Part shown: positions 1 through 9,002 of the stretch, piece after piece | Position numbering within the stretch: the stretch's first letter is position 1 | How the letters are laid out: each line of letters opens with the position of its first letter | Source of the DNA: Pseudomonas sp. SJZ074 | GTDB lineage: Bacteria > Pseudomonadota > Gammaproteobacteria > Pseudomonadales > Pseudomonadaceae | Reading direction: 5' to 3' | DNA length: 64,000 nucleotides | Assembly (NCBI RefSeq): GCF_007828215.1 | Contig: NZ_VIUE01000024.1 | Coordinates: forward strand, 40,867-104,866 | Made by a program: the position numbers and the translations under genes | Notes under the pieces: generated by a model | Seen by the model: only the letters and a program-made list of their open reading frames with translations | The model's database searches: none | What the model was told of the DNA's origin: nothing

Positions 1-270
1 GGCCGGCTTGTCGAAGCCGTACATCCGTTCGATTTCCTTGACCAGCGCCGGGTCCAGGCCCTGGGCGCCGCGATACGACGAACCGGCCACCGAGACTTCG
101 GCACCGCCGCCGGCGATGCGGCTGGTAGCGCCTTCGAAGCCTTCGAGCTTGGCGATCATCTGCTCCACCGGCCCGCCGGGCGCGGCCTGGATGATGACGA
201 AGTTGATCAGCAGAATGCCGAACAGAGTCGGGATGATCAGCAGCAGCCGCCGGAAAATATAAGCCAGCAT
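1..270 (-). CDS. yejB: YejB-like ABC transporter permease, N-terminal part
   Basis: The first 90 residues of an inner-membrane permease run off the left edge of the window. They begin MLAYIFRRLLLIIPTLFGI, a basic residue pair followed by a long hydrophobic helix. This is typical of dipeptide/oligopeptide (DppB/YejB) permeases, which form the membrane channel of an ABC importer. It lies 4 nt downstream of the stop of a YejA-like binding protein on the same strand, so the genes form one operon. In Escherichia coli the YejABEF importer takes up peptides including microcin C. Assignment to YejB rather than DppB rests on the yejA-type neighbours. Confidence 0.85.
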   Translation of the reverse strand, partial: MLAYIFRRLLLIIPTLFGILLINFVIIQAAPGGPVEQMIAKLEGFEGATSRIAGGGAEVSVAGSSYRGAQGLDPALVKEIERMYGFDKPA

Positions 271-274
271 CGGG

Positions 275-2128
275 TTACTCCACGCTCGCCGGGGCAGCGT
301 TGTTCTGTTGTTCGATTACTTGCTTAACTTCATCGGCAGGTTTGGTGTCCGGCTTGACCCACCAGGTGGTCGTGCCGATGTCATAGGTCGGCGTGACTTT
401 CGGATGGCCGATGTGGTTCCAGTAGGCCACGCGCCAGGTCTTGATGTGCCAGTTGGGGATCACGTAGTAGCCCCATTGCAGCACGCGATCCAGGGCGCGG
501 GCGTGGGCGACCAGGCTCTTGCGCGAATCGGCGTTGATCAGTTGTTCCACCAACTGGTCGACGGCCGGATCCTTCAAGCCCATGGTATTGCGGCTGCCGG
601 GCTTGTCGGCCGCGGCTGACATCCAGAACTCGCGCTGTTCGTTCCCCGGCGAGCTGGACTGCGGGAAGCTGCCCACCATCAGGTCGAAATCCCGGGAGCG
701 CACGCGATTGATGTACTGGGACACGTCGACCCGGCGGATCACCAGCTCGATGCCCAGGTCGCTCAGGTTGCGCTTGAACGGTAGCAGTACCCGTTCGAAC
801 TCGGTCTGGGCCAGCAGGAACTCCAGCACCACCGGTTTGCCCTGGGCATCGACCATCTTGTCGTCGACGATGCGCCAGCCGGCTTCCTGCAGCAATTGAT
901 AGGCCTTGCGCTGCTGGTCGCGGATCATGCCGCTACCATCGCACATCGAAGGTTGGAACGCTTCGGTGAAGACTTGCTCGGGAATCTTGCCGCGCAGGGG
1001 CTCGAGGATCTTCAGTTCGTCCTCGCCGGGCAGGCCGGTGGCGGCCATTTCCGAATTCTCGAAATAACTGCGGGTGCGGGCATAGGCACCGTTGAACAGT
1101 TGTTTATTGGTCCATTCGAAGTCCAGCAGCAGGCTCAGGGCCTTGCGCACCCGCACGTCTTGGAACACCGGGCGACGCAGGTTGTAGACGAAGCCCTGCA
1201 TGCCGGTGGGGTTGCCGTTGGGAATCTGCTCCTTGATCAACCGGCCTTCGGTGACGGCCGGGATGTTGTAGGCGTTGGCCCAGTTCTTGGCGGTCATTTC
1301 CAGCCAGAAATCGAACTGCCCGGCTTTCAGCGCCTCGACCGCGACGGTGTTGTCGCGGTAGTAGTCGGTGGTCAGGACGTCGAAATTGTAGAAGCCGCGA
1401 TTGACCGGCAGGTCCTTGCCCCAATAGTCCTTGACCCTTTCATAGCGGACCGAGCGCCCGGCTTTCACCTCGGTGACCCTGTAGGGGCCGCTGCCCAGTG
1501 GGATTTCCAGGTTGCCCTTGTTGAAATCGCGATCGGCCCACCAATGCTTGGGCAAGACCGGCAGTTGGCCGAGGATGAGCGGCAGTTCACGGTTATTCGT
1601 GTGCTTGAACTTGAACAGCACCTTGAGCGGGTCTTCGGCGATGACCTCAGCGACGTCGTTGTAATAGCCGCGGAACATCGGCGCGCCGTCCTTGGTCAAG
1701 GTCTGGAAGCTGAAGACCACGTCTTCGGCGCGTACCGGATGGCCGTCGTTGAAACGGGCTTCGGGGCGCAGGTAGAAGCGCACCCAGGCATTGTCCGGGG
1801 CTTTCTCGATTTTTTCGGCAATCAGGCCGTATTCGGTGAACGGTTCGTCGAGGCCTTGCTTGGCCAGGGTGTCGTAGATCAGACCGATGTCATCGGCCGG
1901 CACGCCTTTGCTGATGAATGGGTTGAGGCTGTCGAAACCACCAAAGCCCCCCTGGCGGAAAATCCCGCCTTTGGGCGCGTCCGGGTTCACATAGTCGAAA
2001 TGCTTGAAATCGGCCGGGTATTTCGGCGGCTCGTTGTACAAGGTCACGGCGTGCTGCGGCGCGGCACAGGCCAGCCCGGCGAAAAGCAGGCCGCCAGCCT
2101 GCAGGAGCAGGGCGCGTAAAGGCTTCAT
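275..2128 (-). CDS. YejA-like extracellular solute-binding protein (family 5)
   Basis: Periplasmic peptide-binding component of an ABC importer, 617 residues, the usual size for YejA. A Sec signal peptide (about residues 1-22, ending near LACA-AP) is followed by the family start with FDYVNPDAPKGG and, further in, GSGPYRV and RVKDYWGKDLPVNRG. I chose the ATG at 2128 because it gives a clean signal peptide and overlaps the upstream stop by 4 nt (ATGA), implying translational coupling. An upstream in-frame start would add ten residues ahead of the signal peptide. It is closely related to the preceding gene, so this operon carries two binding proteins for one permease set. The ligand cannot be read from sequence; peptides are expected. 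Confidence 0.9.
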   Translation of the reverse strand: MKPLRALLLQAGGLLFAGLACAAPQHAVTLYNEPPKYPADFKHFDYVNPDAPKGGIFRQGGFGGFDSLNPFISKGVPADDIGLIYDTLAKQGLDEPFTEYGLIAEKIEKAPDNAWVRFYLRPEARFNDGHPVRAEDVVFSFQTLTKDGAPMFRGYYNDVAEVIAEDPLKVLFKFKHTNNRELPLILGQLPVLPKHWWADRDFNKGNLEIPLGSGPYRVTEVKAGRSVRYERVKDYWGKDLPVNRGFYNFDVLTTDYYRDNTVAVEALKAGQFDFWLEMTAKNWANAYNIPAVTEGRLIKEQIPNGNPTGMQGFVYNLRRPVFQDVRVRKALSLLLDFEWTNKQLFNGAYARTRSYFENSEMAATGLPGEDELKILEPLRGKIPEQVFTEAFQPSMCDGSGMIRDQQRKAYQLLQEAGWRIVDDKMVDAQGKPVVLEFLLAQTEFERVLLPFKRNLSDLGIELVIRRVDVSQYINRVRSRDFDLMVGSFPQSSSPGNEQREFWMSAAADKPGSRNTMGLKDPAVDQLVEQLINADSRKSLVAHARALDRVLQWGYYVIPNWHIKTWRVAYWNHIGHPKVTPTYDIGTTTWWVKPDTKPADEVKQVIEQQNNAAPASVE

Positions 2129-3957
2129 TGATCTTTCTCCGAAGATTTCAGCCACCACGCGCTCAGGCCCAAAGTGTAGGGCGGCGTGGTGACAAAGGCG
2201 AACCGGTTACGGTAGGCCAGGCGATGATAATTCAGATACCAGTTGGGAATGCAGTAGTGTTGCCACAACAGCACACGGTCGAGGGCTTTGCCGGCGGCGA
2301 CCTGTTCGTCGCGGGTCTGCGCGGCGAGCAGCTTTTCCAGCAGATGGTCGACCACGGGGTTGGCGATCCCGGCGTAGTTCTTGCTGCCCTTGACCCCGAC
2401 CTGGCTGGAGTGGAAATACTGCCATTGCTCCAGGCCCGGGCTGAGCGTCTGGTTCAGGGTCAGCAGGACCATGTCGAAGTCGAACTGGTCCAGGCGCTGT
2501 TTGTACTGGGCGCGGTCCACCGTGCGCAGACGGGCCTGGATGCCAATGCTGGTGAGGTTCTCGATGTAGGGCTGCAGAATGCGCTCCAGGTTCGGGTTCA
2601 CCAGCAGGATCTCGAAACTCAGGGGCTGGCCGTCGGCGTTCAACAGGCGCTGGCCGTTGAGAGTCCATCCGGCTTCTTTCAGCAGCCCGAGGGCCCTGCG
2701 CAGGGTTTCCCGGGGGATGCCGCGACCGTCGGTATGGGGCAGACTGAAGGGCTCGGTGAACAGCCGGGGCGGCAATTGTTCGCGGTACGGTTTGAGCAAC
2801 AGCCATTCGTGCCCCACCGGCAGGCCACTGGCGGAGAACTCGCTGTTGGGGTAATAACTGAGGGTGCGCTTGTAGGCGCTGCTGAACAGCGTGCGGTTGG
2901 TCCACTCGAAGTCGAACATCAACCCCAGCGCCTCGCGTACCTTGACCTCGGCAAATGTGCTGCGCCGGGTATTCATGAACAGACCCTGGGTCTGGGTCGG
3001 GATCTGGTGGGGAATCTGCGCCTTGATCACCTCGCCGCGGTTGACCGCCGGAAAGTCGTAGCCGTTGGCCCAGTTCTTGGCCTGGTGCTCGATGTAGATG
3101 TCGAACTCGCCCGCCTTGAAGGCTTCGAAGGCCACGTCGCTGTCGCGGTAGAACTCCACTTCCATCCGGTCGAAGTTGTACTTGCCGCGATTGACCGGCA
3201 GGTCCTTGCCCCAGTAATCCTTGACCCGCTCGAACACCAGCTGGCGACCCGGCTGCACTTGGGTTATACGGTACGGGCCGCTGCCCAGGGGCGGCTCGAA
3301 CGTGGTGGCCTTGAAGTCGCGGTGCTCCCAATAATGCTGGGGCAGCACCGGTAGCTCGCCCAGGCGCAGGATCAACAAGGGATTGCCCGCGCGCTTGAAG
3401 ACAAAACGGATTTTCAGCGGATTGAGGATGTCGACCCGCAGCACTTCCTGCAGGCTGGTGCGGTATTGCGGGTGGCCCTCCTTGAGCAGCGTCCGGTAGG
3501 AGAACGCCACATCATAGGCGGTGATCGGCACGCCATCATGAAACCGCGCCTCGGGCCGCAGGTTGAAGACCACCCAACTGCGGTTTTCGTTGTATTCCAC
3601 ACTCTGGGCGATCAGGCCATAGCTCGACGTAGGCTCATCGCCGGAAGGCGCGTACTGGCCGGTGCCGACCATCAGTGGCTCGTTCAGTTCGTTGATGCCG
3701 TACTGCAGAAAATTCGCCGTGGAGACCGGGCTGCTGCCCTTGAAGGTGTACGGGTTGAGCGTATCGAAGGTGCCGAATGCCATGACCCGCAAGGTACCGC
3801 CCTTGGGCGCTAGCGGGTTGACCCAGTCGAAGTGGGTGAATCTGGCCGGGTACTTGAGCGTGCCGAATTGTGCGTAGCCATGGCTTTCGCTGATGGTTGC
3901 GCTGGCGGGGAAGCTCAGGGCCAGGCTGATCAGGAACAGGAGGAGGGGACGTATCAA
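2125..3957 (-). CDS. YejA-like extracellular solute-binding protein (family 5), first paralogue
   Basis: A 610-residue periplasmic binding protein, first gene of the visible yej-type operon. It has a signal peptide (residues 1-20, SFPASA cleavage region) and the same landmark segments as its downstream neighbour: FDWVNPLAPKGGTL, GSGPYRI, KDYWGKDLPVNRG. The start appears to be a TTG at 3957, since no ATG lies near it and this start leaves an intact signal peptide. Its end overlaps the next gene by 4 nt. Two tandem paralogues arose by duplication and may widen the range of peptides fed to the YejB/E/F permease, but that is inference. Confidence 0.88.
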   Translation of the reverse strand: MIRPLLLFLISLALSFPASATISESHGYAQFGTLKYPARFTHFDWVNPLAPKGGTLRVMAFGTFDTLNPYTFKGSSPVSTANFLQYGINELNEPLMVGTGQYAPSGDEPTSSYGLIAQSVEYNENRSWVVFNLRPEARFHDGVPITAYDVAFSYRTLLKEGHPQYRTSLQEVLRVDILNPLKIRFVFKRAGNPLLILRLGELPVLPQHYWEHRDFKATTFEPPLGSGPYRITQVQPGRQLVFERVKDYWGKDLPVNRGKYNFDRMEVEFYRDSDVAFEAFKAGEFDIYIEHQAKNWANGYDFPAVNRGEVIKAQIPHQIPTQTQGLFMNTRRSTFAEVKVREALGLMFDFEWTNRTLFSSAYKRTLSYYPNSEFSASGLPVGHEWLLLKPYREQLPPRLFTEPFSLPHTDGRGIPRETLRRALGLLKEAGWTLNGQRLLNADGQPLSFEILLVNPNLERILQPYIENLTSIGIQARLRTVDRAQYKQRLDQFDFDMVLLTLNQTLSPGLEQWQYFHSSQVGVKGSKNYAGIANPVVDHLLEKLLAAQTRDEQVAAGKALDRVLLWQHYCIPNWYLNYHRLAYRNRFAFVTTPPYTLGLSAWWLKSSEKDQ

Positions 3958-4080
3958 GTCTGGTACCGATCCAGGCGGCTTGGGCTTTTATGGCCTGTAC
4001 AGTAACAGCTTGTATCGACAGGAAAAAGGCAGGTAACAGGGAGTCAGTCAGTTGAAGGGCATCAGCCAGGCGCTGAGCCT

Positions 4081-4117
4081 GTGGCGAGGGGATTTATCGA
4101 AACGTCGCACCGCCACA
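4081..4117. repeat. degenerate GTGGCGAGGGGAT-family palindrome
   Basis: The left arm GTGGCGAGGGGATTTATC is intact, but the right arm survives only as CGCCACA after a diverged centre. It lies between the yejA-like operon promoter side and the 3' end of mltD. It matches the left half of the well-preserved copies near 7858, 15554, 28848 and 54919. Confidence 0.5.
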
Positions 4118-4134
4118 AGAATCCCTCGAGCCTG

Positions 4135-5595
4135 TCAATGTGGGGAGTAGACCGTCAACATCTGCCCAGGCTTGAGGGCCTTGCCCATGCGCGGGTTCCA
4201 GCGTTTGAGGTGTTGCATCTCGACATTGAAGCGCTTGGCCACCACGTACAGCGAGTCACCCTGCTGGACCTTGTACTGGGTCTGCTGCTTCTTCGGGTCC
4301 TTGCTGTTGGCGGCCACCACGGTGTTGATGCGCTTGCCGCTGGCCTTGGTTGCCTTGGTCGCCTTGGCGTCCTGCATGACCAGGGTCTGGCCGACCTTGA
4401 GCTTGTTGCCGCTGAGCTTGTTCCAGCGTTGCAGGTCCTTGGTCTGGACGTTGTTGGCCTTGGCGATCTGGGCCAGGTTGTCACCGCGTTTGACCCGGTA
4501 GCTGCGCCGGGCACCTTCGACTTCGCTGTCATCGGCACTTTCGAAGACCGGTTTGAGCGAGCGCTGGCTGATCAGTTCTTCCGGACGCATGGTCGACAGA
4601 CTGGCGGTCAGCAACTGGGCTTTGGAGGTGGGCACCAGCAGGTGCTGAGGGCCATCGATGGTGGTGCGCTGCTTGAAGGCCGGATTGAGCTGGAACAGCT
4701 CGTCTTCGTCGATGTTCGCCACCGCCGCGACCTTGGACAGGTCCATGCGCTGGTTGATCTCGACGACCTGGAAATAGGGTTCGTTGGCGATCGGGTTGAG
4801 GTTCACGCCATAGGCATCGGGGGCGAGCACTACCTGGGACAATGCCAGCAGCTTGGGCACATAGGCCTGGGTCTCGGCAGGCAGCGGCAGGTTCCAGTAG
4901 TCGGTGGGCAGGCCGAGTTTTTCGTTGCGCTCGATGGCGCGGCTGACCGTGCCTTCGCCGGCGTTGTAGGCGGCCAGCGCCAACAGCCAGTCACCGTTGA
5001 ACATGTCGTGCAGGCGCGTCAGGTAATCCATGGCCGCCGTGGTGGAGGCGGTGATGTCGCGACGCCCGTCGTAGAAGCGGGTCTGGCGCAGGTTGAAGTA
5101 ACGCCCGGTGGACGGAATGAATTGCCACAGCCCAACGGCGTTGGCCCGGGAGTAGGCCATGGGGTTGTAGGCGCTTTCGATCACCGGCAGCAGCGCCAGC
5201 TCCAGCGGCATGTTGCGCTCTTCGAGGCGTTCGACGATGTAGTGCATGTACAGGCTGCCGCGTTCACCGGCCCCCTCGAGGAACGACGGGTTGCTGGCGA
5301 ACCACAGGCGCTGTTGCTCGATACGCGGGTTGACGCCTGCGGTCTCCTGCAACTGGAAGCCCTGGCGCATGCGTTCCCAGATGTCCTGGGGAACCTGGGG
5401 GCTGGGCTTCTCGCTGAGCCAGACCGGCTTCTGCTTGGCGCGGGCCGCCATGTTCTTTGGCGCGGCCGTGTCGGTCTGGGGCATCTGGCCCGAGCTCTGG
5501 CAGCCCGCCAGGATGGCGGACACAGCCACCGCGATGGCTTGAGCCAGGCGGGTCAAAGTAGCTGACGGGACGGACCTGCGTATGGATGACGACAT
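4135..5595 (-). CDS. mltD: membrane-bound lytic murein transglycosylase D with LysM domains
   Basis: Cleaves the beta-1,4 MurNAc-GlcNAc bond of peptidoglycan to form 1,6-anhydromuropeptides, acting from the outer membrane. The 486-residue product has a lipoprotein signal ending LAGC (lipidated Cys about 32). An SLT domain follows, with the catalytic Glu near residue 140 in VIESAYNP and then GLWQFIPSTG and NAGEG motifs. Two C-terminal LysM repeats (about 365-410 and 435-480) bind the glycan. I chose the ATG at 5595 because it begins the lipoprotein signal; an upstream TTG would add eight residues. Next to gloB on the same strand, as in other Pseudomonas. Confidence 0.95.
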   Translation of the reverse strand: MSSSIRRSVPSATLTRLAQAIAVAVSAILAGCQSSGQMPQTDTAAPKNMAARAKQKPVWLSEKPSPQVPQDIWERMRQGFQLQETAGVNPRIEQQRLWFASNPSFLEGAGERGSLYMHYIVERLEERNMPLELALLPVIESAYNPMAYSRANAVGLWQFIPSTGRYFNLRQTRFYDGRRDITASTTAAMDYLTRLHDMFNGDWLLALAAYNAGEGTVSRAIERNEKLGLPTDYWNLPLPAETQAYVPKLLALSQVVLAPDAYGVNLNPIANEPYFQVVEINQRMDLSKVAAVANIDEDELFQLNPAFKQRTTIDGPQHLLVPTSKAQLLTASLSTMRPEELISQRSLKPVFESADDSEVEGARRSYRVKRGDNLAQIAKANNVQTKDLQRWNKLSGNKLKVGQTLVMQDAKATKATKASGKRINTVVAANSKDPKKQQTQYKVQQGDSLYVVAKRFNVEMQHLKRWNPRMGKALKPGQMLTVYSPH

Positions 5596-5694
5596 TGGCT
5601 GGAAGTAAGTTCCGGGCAAAAATGTCGGCCGATTCTAGAAAGCGCACCCCAACAGGTCAACCATTCAGAATTTTTGTATCAGCCGATGGCTGCC

Positions 5695-6462
5695 TTAGAA
5701 CTTATCTTTCCAGGCCCTCAAGGCCGCAAAAACCTCGCTCGGCGTCCCGTTTCGCTGGCCGTTCCGTTCGTCTGCTTTTTGTTTAACGGATGTTTCAGCG
5801 GTGCGCAGGAATGGATTGGTGAGTTTTTCCAGGGCCAGGGTCGACGGCAGCGTCATGACGCCCTCGCTGCGTTGCCGGCCGACTTTTTCAAGGCGGGCGG
5901 CGATGTCCGGGTTGCCGGGCTCCACCGCGGCGGCGAACTTCAGGTTGCCGAGGGTGTATTCGTGGGTGCAGTAGACCAGCGTATCGTCCGGCAGGGCGGC
6001 GAGGCGGCCGAGGGAATGGTGCATCTGTTCCGGCGTGCCTTCGAAGAGCCGTCCGCAACCGGCGGCGAACAGGGTGTCGCCGCAGAACAGCAGGCCATGG
6101 TGGTAATAGGCGATATGCCCCAATGTATGGCCGGGCACGGCGTAGACATCGAAGTCCAGGCCGAGCACCTTGACCTGGTCGTTGTCCTTGAGCGCGACGT
6201 CCCGCGCCGGAATGTTCTCGCTGGCAGGGCCGTGCACGGTGGCGTTCGTCGCATTTTTCAGCGCCTGGACGCCGCCGACATGATCATGGTGATGGTGGGT
6301 AATCAGGATGTCGCTCAAGACCCAGCCCGGGTGGGCCTCGAGCCAGGCCTGGACCGGTGCGGCGTCACCCGGGTCGACCACGGCGCAGCGGCGGCTGGAG
6401 TGGTCCTGTAACAACCAGATGTAGTTATCGGTGAAGGCGGGCAGGGCACTGATCTGTATCAT
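5695..6462 (-). CDS. gloB: hydroxyacylglutathione hydrolase (glyoxalase II)
   Basis: Hydrolyses S-D-lactoylglutathione to D-lactate and glutathione, the second step of methylglyoxal detoxification in the cytoplasm. The 255-residue product begins MIQISALPAFTDNYIW and contains the metallo-beta-lactamase motif THHHHDHVGG, which binds the two active-site metals, plus downstream GHTLGH and FCGDTLF metal ligands. The start at 6462 matches the usual GloB N terminus; an upstream extension would be atypical. It is divergent from the methyltransferase gene, an arrangement that is widely conserved, and the 65-bp gap should hold both promoters. Confidence 0.97.
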   Translation of the reverse strand: MIQISALPAFTDNYIWLLQDHSSRRCAVVDPGDAAPVQAWLEAHPGWVLSDILITHHHHDHVGGVQALKNATNATVHGPASENIPARDVALKDNDQVKVLGLDFDVYAVPGHTLGHIAYYHHGLLFCGDTLFAAGCGRLFEGTPEQMHHSLGRLAALPDDTLVYCTHEYTLGNLKFAAAVEPGNPDIAARLEKVGRQRSEGVMTLPSTLALEKLTNPFLRTAETSVKQKADERNGQRNGTPSEVFAALRAWKDKF

Positions 6463-6527
6463 CGTGGAATTCGCCAAGCGGAAAACAAAGGCGCATCTTA
6501 GAACTTCCTGACGCGTTGGAGAATGCA

Positions 6528-7286
6528 ATGACTGACGAAGCGTTCGCTCAGGCTGACCCCGACTGGCTGGCGTTGATCAGCGCAGCCCGTGAATGGCTGT
6601 CCGGCCCCGTCGGGCAATTTTTGCTGGAAGAGGAACGGCGCATGCTCGAAGATGAGCTGGGTCGCTTCTTCGGCGGTTACCTGGTGCACTACGGTCCGTC
6701 GGCGCAGACACCGCCGTCGGCACCGCAGGTCCAGCGCAACGTGCGCCTGGGCGCACCGCTGCCCGGGGTGGAGATCGTCTGCGAGGAACAGGCCTGGCCG
6801 TTGAGCGAGCACGCCGCCGATGTGGTGGTGATGCAGCACGGCCTGGATTTCTGCCTGTCGCCCCACGGCCTGCTGCGTGAAGCCGCCAGCAGCGTGCGTC
6901 CGGGTGGGCATCTGTTGATCATCGGGCTCAACCCCTGGAGCAGTTGGGGACTACGCCATGTCTTCGCCCATGATGGCTTGCGCCAGGCTCGCTGCATCTC
7001 GGCATCGAGGGTGGGCGACTGGCTCAACCTGCTGGGCTTCGCGCTGGAGAAACGCCGCTTCGGGTGCTATCGTCCGCCGCTTGCGTCGCCCAAGTGGCAA
7101 GCCCGCCTGGCGGGGTGGGAGCGCAGGGCGGGCGACTGGCAACTGTCCGGTGGTGGCTTCTATCTGCTGGTGGCGCGCAAGATCGCAGTCGGGTTGCGCC
7201 CGGTGCGCCAGGTCCGGCGCGAGCCGATGGGCAAGCTGATTCCCTTGCCGATGGCCAAGGTCAATCGTCGCCATATCGAGCCATAA
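6528..7286 (+). CDS. class I SAM-dependent methyltransferase domain protein (YafS-like)
   Basis: A 252-residue cytoplasmic protein with a methyltransferase-like core: HAADVVVMQHGLDF, then LLREAASSVRPGGHLLIIGLNPWSSWG, which resembles motifs post-I to III of the Methyltransf_11 family. The substrate is unknown. Its position between gloB and rnhA matches the Escherichia coli gene yafS. The start at 6528 is preceded by a good ribosome site (GGAG at 6518-6521), while a TTG four codons earlier overlaps that site. The N-terminal nucleotide-binding glycine loop (GxGxG) is not obvious, so catalytic activity is uncertain. Confidence 0.8.
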   Translation: MTDEAFAQADPDWLALISAAREWLSGPVGQFLLEEERRMLEDELGRFFGGYLVHYGPSAQTPPSAPQVQRNVRLGAPLPGVEIVCEEQAWPLSEHAADVVVMQHGLDFCLSPHGLLREAASSVRPGGHLLIIGLNPWSSWGLRHVFAHDGLRQARCISASRVGDWLNLLGFALEKRRFGCYRPPLASPKWQARLAGWERRAGDWQLSGGGFYLLVARKIAVGLRPVRQVRREPMGKLIPLPMAKVNRRHIEP

Positions 7287-7374
7287 CCGTTTCTGATGGC
7301 CTGCCCGGCGTCGTCAACCTGGAGGTTGGCGGTCCCCACCGGCAGGCCTTTGCATTTTTTCTGGATGGATGGGC

Positions 7375-7827
7375 ATGAGCGATAGCGTAGAACTCTTCAC
7401 TGACGGCGCCTGCAAGGGCAACCCCGGTCCGGGCGGCTGGGGCGCGCTGTTGGTCTTCAAGGGCGTGGAGAAGGAACTCTGGGGAGGCGAAGCCAATACC
7501 ACCAACAACCGCATGGAACTGATGGGCGCCATCCGCGGCCTGGAAGAACTCAAGCGCCCCTGCGACGTACTGCTGGTGACCGACTCCCAGTACGTGATGA
7601 AAGGCATCAACGAATGGATGGCCAACTGGAAGAAGCGCGGTTGGAAGACGGCCGCGAAGGAACCGGTCAAGAATGCCGACCTCTGGAAGCTGCTGGACGA
7701 ACAGGTCAACCGCCATAACGTGACCTGGAAGTGGGTACGCGGGCACATCGGCCACCACGGCAACGAACGGGCCGACCAGTTGGCCAACCGTGGGGTGGAT
7801 GAGGTGCGGGGATACAAGCAGGCCTGA
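7375..7827 (+). CDS. rnhA: ribonuclease HI
   Basis: Degrades the RNA strand of RNA-DNA hybrids (R-loops, primer remnants). The 150-residue product has the family signature FTDGACKGNPGPGGWG and the four catalytic acids: Asp in TDGAC, Glu in NNRMELMG, Asp in TDSQY and the late Asp in NERADQLAN. ATG codons at 7369 and 7375 are both possible; the second places the protein at typical length. It is followed by a palindromic REP element that may end its transcript, and then by dnaQ, the usual Pseudomonas order. Confidence 0.96.
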   Translation: MSDSVELFTDGACKGNPGPGGWGALLVFKGVEKELWGGEANTTNNRMELMGAIRGLEELKRPCDVLLVTDSQYVMKGINEWMANWKKRGWKTAAKEPVKNADLWKLLDEQVNRHNVTWKWVRGHIGHHGNERADQLANRGVDEVRGYKQA

Positions 7828-7857
7828 TGCAGCCCTGTTTAATTGGGCATATATACC

Positions 7858-7888
7858 TTGTGGCGAGGGGATAAATCCCTCGCCACAA
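7858..7888. repeat. GTGGCGAGGGGAT-family palindromic repeat
   Basis: Near-perfect inverted repeat with arms GTGGCGAGGG and CCCTCGCCAC around an A/T centre, in the rnhA-dnaQ gap. Copies of this short palindrome recur through the window, always between genes. A stem this strong could also slow transcription or protect the rnhA mRNA 3' end. Confidence 0.85.
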
Positions 7889-7967
7889 AAGCGTGTTCCG
7901 CGATTCCCGGCAGGCGCGTGTTACCATCCCCGCTTTTGCAAGCATGCCCGTTGAGAGCTGAACACTG

Positions 7968-8720
7968 ATGGCCAACAGATCTGTTGTACTGGATACCGAA
8001 ACCACCGGCATGCCGGTGACCGATGGTCACCGGATTATCGAGATCGGCTGTGTCGAGCTGATCGGTCGACGGCTGACCGGTCGCCATTTCCACGTCTACC
8101 TGCAACCGGACCGCGAAAGTGACGAGGGCGCCATCGGCGTCCACGGCATCACCAACGAATTCCTGGTGGGTAAGCCGCGTTTCGCCGAGGTGGCCGATGA
8201 GTTCTTCGAATTCATCCAGGGCGCGCAGCTGATCATTCATAACGCGGCGTTCGACGTTGGCTTCATCAACAACGAATTCGCCTTGATGGGCCAGCACGAC
8301 CGGGCCGACATCAGCCAGCATTGCACCATCCTCGATACCCTGGTCATGGCCCGCGAGCGGCACCCGGGGCAGCGCAACAGCCTCGATGCCTTGTGCAAGC
8401 GGTATGGCGTCGACAACTCCGGCCGTGAACTGCACGGCGCCTTGCTCGACTCCGAGATCCTTGCCGACGTCTACCTGACCATGACCGGCGGCCAGACCAG
8501 CCTGTCCCTGGCCGGCAACGCGTCGGACGGTAATGGGACCGGCGAGGGCTCGGGTGCACAGGCCAGCGAAATCCGGCGTTTGCCCGCCGACCGTCGGCCC
8601 GCCCGGATCATCCGTGCCAGTGAAAACGACCTGGCCGAACATGCCGCACGTCTGGAAGCCATCGCCAAGTCCGCCGGTGCCCCGGCACTGTGGACGCAGT
8701 TGGCTGAGGCCAGCCAGTGA
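7968..8720 (+). CDS. dnaQ: DNA polymerase III epsilon subunit (3'-5' proofreading exonuclease)
   Basis: Proofreading subunit of the replicative polymerase. The 250-residue product has the DEDDh exonuclease motifs: LDTETTGM (Exo I, Asp-Glu), HNAAFDVGFIN (Exo II) and the Exo III region with HGALLDSEILADVYL (His and Asp). The tail after about residue 185 is less conserved and would carry the polymerase-alpha contact. The rnhA-dnaQ neighbourhood is typical, although here both genes read the same way rather than divergently as in Escherichia coli. Confidence 0.96.
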   Translation: MANRSVVLDTETTGMPVTDGHRIIEIGCVELIGRRLTGRHFHVYLQPDRESDEGAIGVHGITNEFLVGKPRFAEVADEFFEFIQGAQLIIHNAAFDVGFINNEFALMGQHDRADISQHCTILDTLVMARERHPGQRNSLDALCKRYGVDNSGRELHGALLDSEILADVYLTMTGGQTSLSLAGNASDGNGTGEGSGAQASEIRRLPADRRPARIIRASENDLAEHAARLEAIAKSAGAPALWTQLAEASQ

Positions 8721-8738
8721 GGAATTGACCAGTGCCCC

Positions 8739-8830
8739 CTGTGGGAGCGGGCTTGCTCGCGAATGCGGTGTATCGGGCGACCAATTGTTGTCTGACCCAC
8801 CGCTTTCGCGAGCAAACCCGCTCCTACAGG
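8739..8830. repeat. paired REP elements (BIME)
   Basis: Two oppositely oriented copies of the Pseudomonas REP sequence, CTGTGGGAGCGGGCTTGCTC at the left and the complement (CGCGAGCAAACCCGCTCCTA) at the right, separated by about 45 bp. They lie just after the dnaQ stop and can fold into one long hairpin. Confidence 0.9.
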
Positions 8831-9002
8831 GGCAGTAGTGTCATTGTTTATTGTTCATCGCTCGCCACAATCGTCAGTACCTTCTAACCTGAGGTAAACG
8901 GCAGTCCATGGGTAGCCGCTTGATGTACACAGTTTCGAGAGGCAAGGGCAATGGATTGCGACGCGCCGTCGGTTGGCTCAAGGAATGAGGACGTTTTTTA
9001 GT

